Assembly (NCBI RefSeq): GCF_002760665.1
Contig: NZ_PDOB01000021.1
Span: 16,413 to 80,412, forward strand
From: Massilia psychrophila
GTDB lineage: Bacteria > Pseudomonadota > Gammaproteobacteria > Burkholderiales > Burkholderiaceae_D
Direction of reading: 5' to 3'
Length of the DNA stretch: 64,000 bases
This document shows, one piece after another, positions 33,378 through 42,923 of this stretch (its first letter is position 1; the number at the start of each line of letters is the position of its first letter). The notes under the pieces are model-generated. The model ran no database searches. It worked only from the letters and a program-made list of their open reading frames with translations, and had not been told where the DNA came from. The translations under genes and the position numbers were made by a program.

Positions 33378-35015
33378 ATGGAACGACGCGCCTTTCTCAA
33401 TATTAGCGGCCTCGCCCTAGGCACCATGCTGGTGCCGGTGCTGGGACACGCGGTGAACGCCGAAGAATTGTTGAGCCCGCTCGAAGCGAAATTCAAGAAG
33501 ACACTCGCCGACGTCGCTTTGAACGCCGCCACCCAGGCCGGCGCCAGCTACTGCGACGTGCGCATCGGCCGCTACCTGAACCAGTTCATCACCACGCGCG
33601 ACCTGAACGTCGAGAGCGTCACCAATACCGAATCGGCCGGCGTCGGCGTGCGCGTGGTGTGCAACGGCGCCTACGGTTTTGCCGCCACCTCGGACATGTC
33701 GCCGGACGCTGTTGCAGGCGCCGCGCGCCAGGCCGTCGCCATCGCCCGCGCCAATTCGCGCCTGCAGGCCGAGCCGGTGCAGCTGGCGCCGGTCAAGGGC
33801 GTCGGCGAAGTGGCATGGGCGACGCCGATCAAAAAGGACTGGCGCGGCGTGCCGATCAAGGAGAAAGCCGAGCTCTTGATCGCTGCTAACAAGGCCGGCA
33901 TGGATGGCGGCGCCAGTTTCATGCAGTCGCTGATGTTCCAGGTAAACCAGCAAAAATACTTCGCCTCGACCGACGGTTCGTACATCGACCAGGACGTGCA
34001 CCGCATGTGGATGCCGGTGTTTGCCACCGCCGTCGACAAGGCCACCAACAAGTTCCGTTCGCGCCAGGGCCTGTCCTCGCCCGTCGGCATGGGCTACGAA
34101 TACCTCGACGCCCGGGCGCAGGACAAGGTGCAGGCGGCCGGCGGCGTCTGCACGCTGTACAAGGGTTCCTACGACCTGATCGAAGATGCGCGCGCGTGTG
34201 GGCGGCAAGCGAAAGAAAAGCTCACCGCCAAGTCGGTCGCGCCGGGCAAATACGACCTGGTGCTCTCGCCCGAGCACTTGTGGCTGACGATCCACGAGTC
34301 GGTCGGCCATCCGACTGAACTGGACCGGGTGATGGGCTTCGAGGCCAATTTTGCCGGCACCAGCTTCGCCACGCTCGACAAATGGCAGTCGAAAAAATTC
34401 AAGTATGGATCAAGCATGGTCAACATCGTCGCCGACAAAACTGTGCCCGGTTCGCTCGGCGCCGTCGGTTACGACGACGAAGGCGTCAAGTGCAAGCGCT
34501 GGGACATCATCAAAGACGGCGTGCTGGTGAACTACCAGGCCACGCGCGACCAGGCCCACATCATCGGCGAAAAGGAGTCGCACGGCTGCTCGTACGCCGA
34601 TTCGTGGAGCAGCGTGCAGTTCCAGCGCATGCCGAACATCTCGCTTGCCGCGGGAACCAAAAAGCTCACGCCGGACGACATGATCAAGGACGTCAAGAAG
34701 GGCATCTACATCGTCGGCGACGGCTCGTTCTCGATCGACCAGCAGCGCTACAACTTCCAGTTCGGCGGCCAGCTGTACTACGAAATCGTCAACGGCAAGA
34801 TCGGCGCCCAGCTCGAAGACGTCGCCTACCAGTCGAACACGCAGGAATTCTGGAGCGCCTGCAGCGCCATCTGCGACGAGAGCGACTGGCGCATGGGCGG
34901 CTCCTTCTTCGACGGCAAAGGACAGCCGTCGCAGTCAAGCACCGTCTCGCACGGCGCCAGTACGACGCGTTTCAACGGCGTCAACGTCATCAACACCGCC
35001 CGCAAGATCGGCTAA
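33378..35015 (+). CDS. tldD: TldD-family metallopeptidase with twin-arginine signal, copy 1
   Basis: Catalytic subunit of a TldD/TldE (PmbA) heterodimeric zinc peptidase, 545 residues. The zinc motif is His306-Glu-Ser-Val-Gly-His311, and a conserved Cys in SAICDESDWRMGG is a candidate third ligand. The N-terminus is unusual: MERRAFLNISG followed by a hydrophobic stretch and VNAEE is a twin-arginine (Tat) export signal, whereas the E. coli enzyme is cytoplasmic. In other bacteria TldD/E cleaves unfolded peptides and matures peptide antibiotics. It opens a ten-gene operon; the tldE partner starts 4 bases after its stop. It is closely similar to the gene at 36385-38037 over its whole length. Confidence 0.92.
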   Translation: MERRAFLNISGLALGTMLVPVLGHAVNAEELLSPLEAKFKKTLADVALNAATQAGASYCDVRIGRYLNQFITTRDLNVESVTNTESAGVGVRVVCNGAYGFAATSDMSPDAVAGAARQAVAIARANSRLQAEPVQLAPVKGVGEVAWATPIKKDWRGVPIKEKAELLIAANKAGMDGGASFMQSLMFQVNQQKYFASTDGSYIDQDVHRMWMPVFATAVDKATNKFRSRQGLSSPVGMGYEYLDARAQDKVQAAGGVCTLYKGSYDLIEDARACGRQAKEKLTAKSVAPGKYDLVLSPEHLWLTIHESVGHPTELDRVMGFEANFAGTSFATLDKWQSKKFKYGSSMVNIVADKTVPGSLGAVGYDDEGVKCKRWDIIKDGVLVNYQATRDQAHIIGEKESHGCSYADSWSSVQFQRMPNISLAAGTKKLTPDDMIKDVKKGIYIVGDGSFSIDQQRYNFQFGGQLYYEIVNGKIGAQLEDVAYQSNTQEFWSACSAICDESDWRMGGSFFDGKGQPSQSSTVSHGASTTRFNGVNVINTARKIG

Positions 35016-35019
35016 GCGC

Positions 35020-36357
35020 ATGAAGATACTGACCCAGGAAGAAAGCCGCCGCGTCACCGACCGTGTGCTGGCCATCAGCGGCGCCGACGAGTGCACCGTC
35101 ACGCTGACCGGCAGCCGTACCGGTAACATCCGCTTCGCCCGCAACAACGTCTCGACCGCCGGCCTGGTCGAGGACGCGCAGTTGTCGGTGACGGTGGCCT
35201 TCGGCAAGCGCCAGGGTACCGCGACCATCAACGAATTCGACGACAAGTCACTTGAAAAAGTGGTGCGGCGCGCTGAAGACCTGGCCCGCCTGGCGCCGGA
35301 AAACCCGGAGTTCATGGCGGCGCTCGGCAAGCAGGCCTACAAGCCGAGCGCCACCTTCAGCGCCAAGACCGCCGCCATCGACCCCGAATACCGCGCCGAC
35401 GCGGCCGCCTATGCCATCGAGGCGAGCCGCAAGCGCCAGCTGGTGTGCGCCGGCTTCTTTACCGACACCACCGCGTTCGAGGCCATCGCCAATTCGAACG
35501 GCCTGTTCGGCCATCAGCAGCGCACCTCGCTCGACTACACCTGCACCGTGCGCACCGCGGACGGCCGCGGTTCGGGCTGGGTCAAGCGCTCGGCCGGCGA
35601 TTCGGCCTTGTTCGATCCGGTTGAGGCATCCGACGTGGCGATCGAAAAAGCCTTGCGCTCGGTCGACGCCCGCGCGCTCGAGCCGGGCCGCTACACCGTC
35701 ATTCTCGAGCCGGCCGCAACGTCCGACCTGCTCGGCTACATGCTGTCCGGCTTCGACGCCCGCAACGCCGACGAGGGCCGCAGCTTCCTGTCCAAAAAGG
35801 GCGGCGGCAACCGGCTCGGCGAAAAGCTGTTCGACCAGCAGGTCAACATCTGGTCCGACCCGTGGGACAAGGACGTCGCCGTGCTGCCGTGGGACAGCGG
35901 CACCATGCTGCCGCGCGAGCGCAATGCAATCATCAAGGACGGCCGCGTCGCCAGTCTCGATTATTCGCGCTTCTGGGCGCAAAAAATGAAGGCGCGCCCG
36001 ATCGGCTCGCCCGGCAACATCATCATGGCCGGCACCGGCAAGTCGACCGCCGAACTGATCGCCAATACTAAGAAAGGCGTGCTGGTCACGCGCACCTGGT
36101 ACATCCGCATGGTCGACCCGCAGTCGGTGCTGCTGACGGGCCTCACCCGCGACGGCACTTTTTATATCGAAAACGGCAAGATCAAGCACCCGATCAAGAA
36201 CTTCCGTTTCAACGAAAGCCCGGTCACGCTGCTTAACAACATCGACGAAATCGGCAAGCCGCAGATTATCGCCGGCAGCGAGTCGCAGTACGCGATGCTG
36301 ATCCCGCCGATGAAGGTGCGCGACTTTAATTTTACGTCGCTGTCGGACGCGGTGTAA
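35020..36357 (+). CDS. tldE: TldE/PmbA-family partner subunit, copy 1
   Basis: Non-catalytic TldE (PmbA) partner, 445 residues. It has the family fold markers RTGNIRFARNNVSTAGL and the C-terminal LLTGLTRDGTFYIENGKIKH with KNFRFNESP, and lacks HExxxH. In E. coli, TldE pairs with TldD to build the sealed proteolytic chamber. It has no signal peptide of any kind, starting directly with MKILTQEESRRV, although its TldD partner carries a Tat signal. Start 35020 lies 4 bases after the tldD stop, so translation is probably coupled. Confidence 0.9.
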   Translation: MKILTQEESRRVTDRVLAISGADECTVTLTGSRTGNIRFARNNVSTAGLVEDAQLSVTVAFGKRQGTATINEFDDKSLEKVVRRAEDLARLAPENPEFMAALGKQAYKPSATFSAKTAAIDPEYRADAAAYAIEASRKRQLVCAGFFTDTTAFEAIANSNGLFGHQQRTSLDYTCTVRTADGRGSGWVKRSAGDSALFDPVEASDVAIEKALRSVDARALEPGRYTVILEPAATSDLLGYMLSGFDARNADEGRSFLSKKGGGNRLGEKLFDQQVNIWSDPWDKDVAVLPWDSGTMLPRERNAIIKDGRVASLDYSRFWAQKMKARPIGSPGNIIMAGTGKSTAELIANTKKGVLVTRTWYIRMVDPQSVLLTGLTRDGTFYIENGKIKHPIKNFRFNESPVTLLNNIDEIGKPQIIAGSESQYAMLIPPMKVRDFNFTSLSDAV

Positions 36358-36384
36358 TCAAGACGACGTGTAACGGGAGACCGA

Positions 36385-38037
36385 GTGGAACGACGTACTT
36401 TCCTGAAAATCGGCAGCGGCGCTGCTGCTGCTGCTGCTTCTGGCGCCATGCTGGTGCCGGTCTTCGGCAACGCCATCGCCGCCGAAGAACTGCTCAACCC
36501 GATGGCGCTGTCGTTCAAGAAGGCGCTGGCCGACACCGCCCTGAACGCCGCCACCCGTGCCGGCGCCAGCTACTGCGACGTGCGCATTGGCCGCTACCTC
36601 AACCAGTTCATCACCACGCGCGACCTGCGGGTCGAGAACATCGCCAACACCGAGTCGTCGGGCGTCGGCGTGCGGGTGGTGGCCGGCGGCGCCTACGGTT
36701 TTGCCGCCACCAGCGACATGTCGTCCGACGGCGTGGCCAAAGCCGCGCGCCAGGCCGTCGCCATCGCCCGCGCCAACGCGAAGCTGCAGCTTGAACCGCT
36801 GCGGATGGCGCCCCTCAAGGGCGTCGGCGAGGTGGCCTGGGCCACGCCGATGGAGCGCGACTGGCGCGCCGTGCCGGTCAAGGACAAGGCCGAGATGCTG
36901 ATCGCCGCCAGCAAGGCCGGCCTCGACGCCGGCGCCAGCTTCATGACCGCCAGCCTGTTCCAGGTCAACCAGCAAAAGTATTTTGCCTCGACCGACGGCT
37001 CCTACATCGACCAGGACATCCACCGCCTGTGGGCGCCGATGACGGCGACCGCGGTCGACAAGGCCACAAACCGCTTCCGCACCCGCGACAGCCTGGCCGC
37101 GCCGGTCGGCATGGGGTTCGAATATTTCGACGCCCGCGCGCTGGATAAGGTGCAGGCCGCCGGCGGCGTGGCGACGCTGTACACGAAGTCGGTCGACCTG
37201 GTCGAGGATGCGCGCGCGGCCGGCCGCCAGGCCAGGGAAAAGCTGTCGGCTAAATCGGTCGAGCCGGGCAAGTACGATCTGGTGCTCTCGCCCGAACACC
37301 TGTTTTTGACCATCCACGAGTCGGTCGGCCACCCGACTGAACTGGACCGGGTGATGGGCTATGAGGCCAATTACGCCGGCACCAGCTTCGCCACGCTCGA
37401 CAAGTGGCAGACCAAAAAATTCAAATTCGGCGCCGAGCGCGTCAACTTCATCGCCGACAAGACCACGCCCGGTTCGCTCGGCGCCGTCGGCTACGACGAC
37501 GAGGGCGTGCCCGCCAGGCGCTGGGACATCATCAAGGACGGCATGCTGGTGAACTACCAGGCCACGCGCGACCAGGCCCACATCATCGGCGAAAAGGAGT
37601 CGCACGGCTGCTCGTACGCGGATAGCTGGAACAGCGTGCAGTTCCAGCGCATGCCCAACGTGTCGCTGGCCGCCGGCAAGGAGCAGCTCACGCCCGACGA
37701 GATGATAAAAGACGTCAAGAAGGGCATCTACATCCTCGGCCGCGGCTCGTACTCGATCGACCAGCAGCGCTACAACTTCCAGTTTGGCGGCCAGCTCTAC
37801 TTCGAGATCAAGAACGGCAAGATCGGCGGCCCGCTCGAAGACGTCGCCTACCAGTCCAACACGCAGGAATTCTGGAACGCCTGCAGCGCCATCTGCGACG
37901 ATCGCGACTGGCGCATGGGCGGCTCGTTCTTCGACGGCAAAGGGCAGCCGAGCCAGGTCAGCGCGGTGTCGCACGGCTCGGCCACCACCCGCTTCAACGG
38001 CATCAACGTGATCAACACCGCTCGCAAGGTCGGTTAA
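36385..38037 (+). CDS. tldD: TldD-family metallopeptidase with twin-arginine signal, copy 2
   Basis: Second TldD, 550 residues, with zinc motif His311-Glu-Ser-Val-Gly-His315 and the same Cys-containing SAICDDRDWRMGG block. The Tat signal is textbook here: MERRTFLKIGSG, an Ala-rich hydrophobic stretch and NAIAAEE as cleavage region. The start is GTG at 36385, preceded by GGGAGA. Most differences from copy 1 are conservative substitutions spread over the protein, and both copies keep all catalytic residues, so both are probably active, perhaps with different substrates. It begins 27 bases after tldE copy 1. Confidence 0.92.
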   Translation: MERRTFLKIGSGAAAAAASGAMLVPVFGNAIAAEELLNPMALSFKKALADTALNAATRAGASYCDVRIGRYLNQFITTRDLRVENIANTESSGVGVRVVAGGAYGFAATSDMSSDGVAKAARQAVAIARANAKLQLEPLRMAPLKGVGEVAWATPMERDWRAVPVKDKAEMLIAASKAGLDAGASFMTASLFQVNQQKYFASTDGSYIDQDIHRLWAPMTATAVDKATNRFRTRDSLAAPVGMGFEYFDARALDKVQAAGGVATLYTKSVDLVEDARAAGRQAREKLSAKSVEPGKYDLVLSPEHLFLTIHESVGHPTELDRVMGYEANYAGTSFATLDKWQTKKFKFGAERVNFIADKTTPGSLGAVGYDDEGVPARRWDIIKDGMLVNYQATRDQAHIIGEKESHGCSYADSWNSVQFQRMPNVSLAAGKEQLTPDEMIKDVKKGIYILGRGSYSIDQQRYNFQFGGQLYFEIKNGKIGGPLEDVAYQSNTQEFWNACSAICDDRDWRMGGSFFDGKGQPSQVSAVSHGSATTRFNGINVINTARKVG

Positions 38038-38049
38038 GGAGACTTCAGG

Positions 38050-39387
38050 ATGAAACAGCTGAACCAGGAAGAAGCAAAGCGCATGTGCGAGCGCGTGCTA
38101 GGGTTTTCCAAGGCCGACGAATGCCGCATTGTGATCAACGGCAGCCGCAAGGGCAACATCCGCTACGCGCAAAACAGCGTCACCACCGCCGGCCTGCAGG
38201 AAAATACCGAGATGACCATCAGCGTCGCCTTCGGCAAGCGCCAGGGCACCGCCTCGATCAACCAGTTCGACGACAAGTCGCTTGAAAAAGCGGTGCGCCG
38301 GGCCGAGGACGCAGCCCGCCTGGCGCCGGAAAACCCCGAATTCATGCCTGCCGTCGGCAAGCACGTGTTCAAGCCATCGAACACCTTCAGCGGCCCCACC
38401 GCCGCCATCGATCCCGACTACCGCGCCGAGGTGGCGTCGCATAGCATCAATGCCGGGCGCAAGAACAAGCTCGTCACCGCCGGCTATTTCGTCGACACCA
38501 CGGGCTTTCAGACCATCGCCAATTCGAACGGGCTGTTCGGCCACCAGCAATTGACAAGCCTTGATTTCACCTGCACCGCGCGCACCGAAGACGGCCGCGG
38601 CTCGGGCTGGGTGACGCGTTCGGCCAGCGACGCGCGCAAGTTCGATGCGCGCGAGGCGTCGGCGATCGCCATTGAAAAAGCGCTGCGTTCGGTCGATGCC
38701 CGCGCGCTTGAACCGGGCCGCTACACGGTGATCCTGGAGCCGGCCGCCACGTCCGAGCTGATCGGGCGCATGTTCAACGCTTTCGACGCCCGCCGCGCCG
38801 ACGAAGGGCGCAGCTTCCTGTCGAAGAAGGGCGGCGGCAACCGCCTTGGCGAGAAGCTGTTCGACGAGCAGGTCAACATATGGGCCGACCCGTGGGACAA
38901 GGACGTGCCGGTGCGGCCGTGGGACACCACGTCGATGCTGCCGCGCGCGCGCACCGACGTCGTCAAGAACGGCAAGATCGTCTCGCTCGACTACTCACGC
39001 TATTGGGCGCAGAAGCAGAAGGCGATCGCCACCGCGCGTCACGGCAACATGATCATGTCGGGTGGCACCAAGTCGCTGGAAGAACTGATCGCCTCGACGA
39101 AGAAGGGCGTGGTCGTCACCCGCACCTGGTACATTCGCGAGGTCGATCCGCAATCGCTGCTGCTGACCGGGCTGACGCGCGACGGCACCTTCTACGTCGA
39201 GAACGGCAAGATCAAGCATCCGATTAAGAACTTCCGCTTCAACGAGAGCCCGGTGTCGATGCTCAACAACGTCGATGAACTGGGCAAACCGCAGATCATC
39301 GGCGGCGACGAGGTGCAGTACCAGATGATGATCCCGCCGATGAAAATTCGCGACTTCAACTTCACGTCGCTGTCCGACGCGGTTTAG
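38050..39387 (+). CDS. tldE: TldE/PmbA-family partner subunit, copy 2
   Basis: Second TldE partner, 445 residues, the same length as copy 1 and similar throughout, including RKGNIRYAQNSVTTAGL and the identical ending RDFNFTSLSDAV. It again lacks both a zinc motif and a signal peptide. AAGGAGA just before ATG 38050 is the strongest ribosome site in the block. Since TldE depends on TldD for function, the gene order D-E-D-E implies two matched heterodimers, though cross-pairing is possible. Confidence 0.9.
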   Translation: MKQLNQEEAKRMCERVLGFSKADECRIVINGSRKGNIRYAQNSVTTAGLQENTEMTISVAFGKRQGTASINQFDDKSLEKAVRRAEDAARLAPENPEFMPAVGKHVFKPSNTFSGPTAAIDPDYRAEVASHSINAGRKNKLVTAGYFVDTTGFQTIANSNGLFGHQQLTSLDFTCTARTEDGRGSGWVTRSASDARKFDAREASAIAIEKALRSVDARALEPGRYTVILEPAATSELIGRMFNAFDARRADEGRSFLSKKGGGNRLGEKLFDEQVNIWADPWDKDVPVRPWDTTSMLPRARTDVVKNGKIVSLDYSRYWAQKQKAIATARHGNMIMSGGTKSLEELIASTKKGVVVTRTWYIREVDPQSLLLTGLTRDGTFYVENGKIKHPIKNFRFNESPVSMLNNVDELGKPQIIGGDEVQYQMMIPPMKIRDFNFTSLSDAV

Positions 39388-39407
39388 CTTTTTTAACGGA
39401 GCGTCGC

Positions 39408-40028
39408 ATGCGGCCGGTCGACTTTTATTTCACGCGCCTGATGCATGAATCGGGCGACTGGGAGGTCGACATCCGCATGCCGAGCAACGTGCTCAATTCG
39501 CTGGTCGAGTACACCACCTTGCGGGTCGATCCGGCCGAGCGGGTGATCGCCCTGTCCGACCCGAAGATGCTGGAAGCGCCATTTTGCTACCTGGCCGGCC
39601 ACAAGCTGGTGCAGTTCACCGTGGCCGAGCGCAGGAACTTCGAGCGCTACGTGCGCGGTGGCGGTTTCGTCTTCGTCGACGACTGCAACCACGACATCGA
39701 CGGCCTGTTCGCCAAGTCGTTCGAGGCCGAGCTGGCGAAAATGTTCGGCCCCAAGGCGTTGAAAAAAATCCCCAACAGCCATCCGCTGTACTCGAGCTTT
39801 TTCACCTTCGACGGCCCGCCGAACACCGGCGCCGAACTCAATGGCTGGGGCGACGACCTGGTGCACGACTACCTGAAGGCGATCGAGATGAACGGCCGGG
39901 TGCGGGTACTGTATTCGAACAAGGACTACGGCTGCGAGTGGGACTACGACTTTCGCAACAAGCGCTTCCTGGCGGTCGACAACACCCGCTTCGCGGTCAA
40001 TATCATTCAATATGCACTGGGAGCTTAA
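39408..40028 (+). CDS. DUF4159-domain protein
   Basis: A 206-residue cytoplasmic protein of the DUF4159 family (MRPVDFYFTRLMHESGDWEVD; YVRGGGFVFVDDCNHDIDG; PNSHPLYSSFF; CEWDYDFRNKRF). The fold is thought to resemble the glutamine-amidotransferase-like domain found in large membrane proteins of MoxR/Bat clusters; no catalytic Cys is evident. Its place between tldE and moxR, 20 bases after one and 2 bases before the other, makes it a link between the two halves of the operon. Function unknown. Confidence 0.85.
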   Translation: MRPVDFYFTRLMHESGDWEVDIRMPSNVLNSLVEYTTLRVDPAERVIALSDPKMLEAPFCYLAGHKLVQFTVAERRNFERYVRGGGFVFVDDCNHDIDGLFAKSFEAELAKMFGPKALKKIPNSHPLYSSFFTFDGPPNTGAELNGWGDDLVHDYLKAIEMNGRVRVLYSNKDYGCEWDYDFRNKRFLAVDNTRFAVNIIQYALGA

Positions 40029-40030
40029 TC

Positions 40031-41035
<1,005 letters not shown>

Positions 41036-41037
41036 CG

Positions 41038-41931
41038 ATGCAGGCGATGCTGGAGACCCCCGCGCTGCTGGCGCGCACCACCGACCTGAGCTTGGTCATC
41101 CGTTACGTGCTGGCCGGTCTCGGCCACGGCATCCATGCCGGCCGCGAGCGCGGCGCCGGGGTCGAGTTTTCCGAATACCGGGCCTACGCGCCCGGCGACG
41201 AGTGGCGCCGGGTCGACTGGAAGCTGCTGGCGCGCGCCGACCGTTATTACGTGCGCGAGGCCGAGCGCGACAGCCACGTCGCCGTCTGGCTGTGGTTGGA
41301 TGCCAGCGCCTCGATGGCCGAGCCGAGCCGCAGCGTGGCCGGCCTCGACAAGCTGCACTACGCGCGCATGGTGCTGGCCTGCGTCGCCGCCATCGCGCAG
41401 CGCCAGGGCGACGCCTTCGGCCTGATCGTCTGCGGCGGCGATGGCGTCAAATTCACGCCCGCCGCGCGCGGCCCGCGCCAGATGCGGCGGGTGCTGGCGC
41501 AACTGTCGCGCACCGAAGCGGCAGGCCGCCTGCCGCCGGCCGAGACCTTGCGCGCTAGTTTGCATTTCGCCCGCTCGCCCAGCCTGATCTTCGCCGTCAG
41601 CGACTTTCTCGACTGGCCGTCGGCGCAATCGGAAGCGCTGCTGCGGCTGCGCCACATGCGCCACGACGTGCGCGCGCTGTGCCTGCAGACGGAGGCCGAA
41701 TGCGCTGCCGGTTTCGCCGCCGGCAGCGTCTGGCGCGATCCGGAAAGGGCAGACGGCTTGTTCAGCTTCGATGCGCTGTCGCGCGCCGGCTACCTGCAAA
41801 ATCGCCTTGACCATTTCGCGCGGATGACGCTCGACTGTCGGCGCGCCGATATCAAAAGTTTGAACGCGCGCATCGAACAGCCTTTGCCGCCGGTACTGCG
41901 CGCGTGGCTGCGCCAGGCGGGCGCAACATGA
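41038..41931 (+). CDS. DUF58-domain protein (von Willebrand A-like)
   Basis: A 297-residue protein with the DUF58 signature FSEYRAYAPGDEWRRVDWKL and the metal-site-like WLDASASM of a von Willebrand factor A fold (D-x-S-x-S). DUF58 proteins are the usual partners of MoxR ATPases. It starts 2 bases after moxR and its stop overlaps the next start as ATGA, so translation is coupled on both sides. No signal or membrane segment is seen. Confidence 0.9.
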   Translation: MQAMLETPALLARTTDLSLVIRYVLAGLGHGIHAGRERGAGVEFSEYRAYAPGDEWRRVDWKLLARADRYYVREAERDSHVAVWLWLDASASMAEPSRSVAGLDKLHYARMVLACVAAIAQRQGDAFGLIVCGGDGVKFTPAARGPRQMRRVLAQLSRTEAAGRLPPAETLRASLHFARSPSLIFAVSDFLDWPSAQSEALLRLRHMRHDVRALCLQTEAECAAGFAAGSVWRDPERADGLFSFDALSRAGYLQNRLDHFARMTLDCRRADIKSLNARIEQPLPPVLRAWLRQAGAT

Positions 41932-42923
41932 ACAATATATGGTGGCTGGCGCTGCCGGTGCTGGCGGCGCCGATCTGGTGGCACCGCCAGCGGCGCCAGC
42001 GCGAGCGCGCCCGAATCGAACCGCTGGCGACGGCGCGCTTCCTGCCGCGCTTTGACCCGCGCCAGCTGCGCGTCTGGCGCTGGCGTGAGCGCCTGCTGCT
42101 GCTGGTACGCTGCCTGCTGCTGGCGGTGCTGATCGCGCTGCTGGCCGACCCGGTCTTGGCGTGGCGTGGCGACAGCGTGCTGGTGGTCCCGGGAACCGAC
42201 GCCGCCTGGCTCGAGCGCCAGGTGAGCGACGCCGGTTTTACAGGCGCACGCAAGATTGCACTGCCTGACGGCGATGCGCTCGGCTGGCTTGCCGCCCACG
42301 AGCGCGAGTGGCAGGCCGGCGCGCGCCTGCTGGTCGCCGGTATTGTCGCCATGCCGGCGGCGCAGCCGGTTTTCCGGCACCGCGTCGAACTGCGCAGCGC
42401 GGCGTTGCCGTTGCCGTTCCCGTTCCCAAAAGTGGAATACCGCATCGCCGTCGTCAGCAAGCGCGCGGCCCGCTGGCGCGCGCTGTTCGCGTCGCTCGAT
42501 GGCCGTTACCTGGTTACCGACACGGCTGGGGCGAACCTTGATCTGATCGTGTGGGATGTTCCCGAAGCGCCGCCTTTGAACTTGCGCGCAAAGCTGTGGT
42601 GGGTCGGCGACGCCAGCGCTTTTCCTGAACTGCGCGACGCGCCATCGAGCGTCGGCATGCGCTACGCCGACAGCGCGCGCGGACGGCTGTGGACGTCAAG
42701 CGCATGGCCGCCGGCCGATGCCGATGCGGCCCGAACCCTGTTCGAGACATGGCAGCGGCTGCATTACGCACCGGTGGCGTATCCGGCGCCATCGCAAGCG
42801 ATGGCGGCCACGCCGACTGCCCGCAGCGCGCCCGGCACTGGCGTACTGCGCGACCAGCTGTTGATTGCGCTGGCAGCCCTGTTTGCGCTGGAACGGATGA
42901 TGGCCCATGCAAGCCGGCGCTGA
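41928..42923 (+). CDS. BatA-type N-terminal membrane protein
   Basis: A 331-residue inner-membrane protein. The start, MNNIWWLALPVLAAPIWWHR, and the second hydrophobic segment LLLLVRCLLLAVLIALLADP form the BatA (aerotolerance regulator N-terminal) two-helix unit, then a soluble domain of about 220 residues, and a final hydrophobic stretch near 300-320. Unlike full BatA it lacks a recognisable von Willebrand domain. The ATG overlaps the DUF58 stop, and the next gene overlaps its 3' end by 17 bases. A start further upstream at 41904 is open but would lie inside the DUF58 gene. Confidence 0.8.
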   Translation: MNNIWWLALPVLAAPIWWHRQRRQRERARIEPLATARFLPRFDPRQLRVWRWRERLLLLVRCLLLAVLIALLADPVLAWRGDSVLVVPGTDAAWLERQVSDAGFTGARKIALPDGDALGWLAAHEREWQAGARLLVAGIVAMPAAQPVFRHRVELRSAALPLPFPFPKVEYRIAVVSKRAARWRALFASLDGRYLVTDTAGANLDLIVWDVPEAPPLNLRAKLWWVGDASAFPELRDAPSSVGMRYADSARGRLWTSSAWPPADADAARTLFETWQRLHYAPVAYPAPSQAMAATPTARSAPGTGVLRDQLLIALAALFALERMMAHASRR

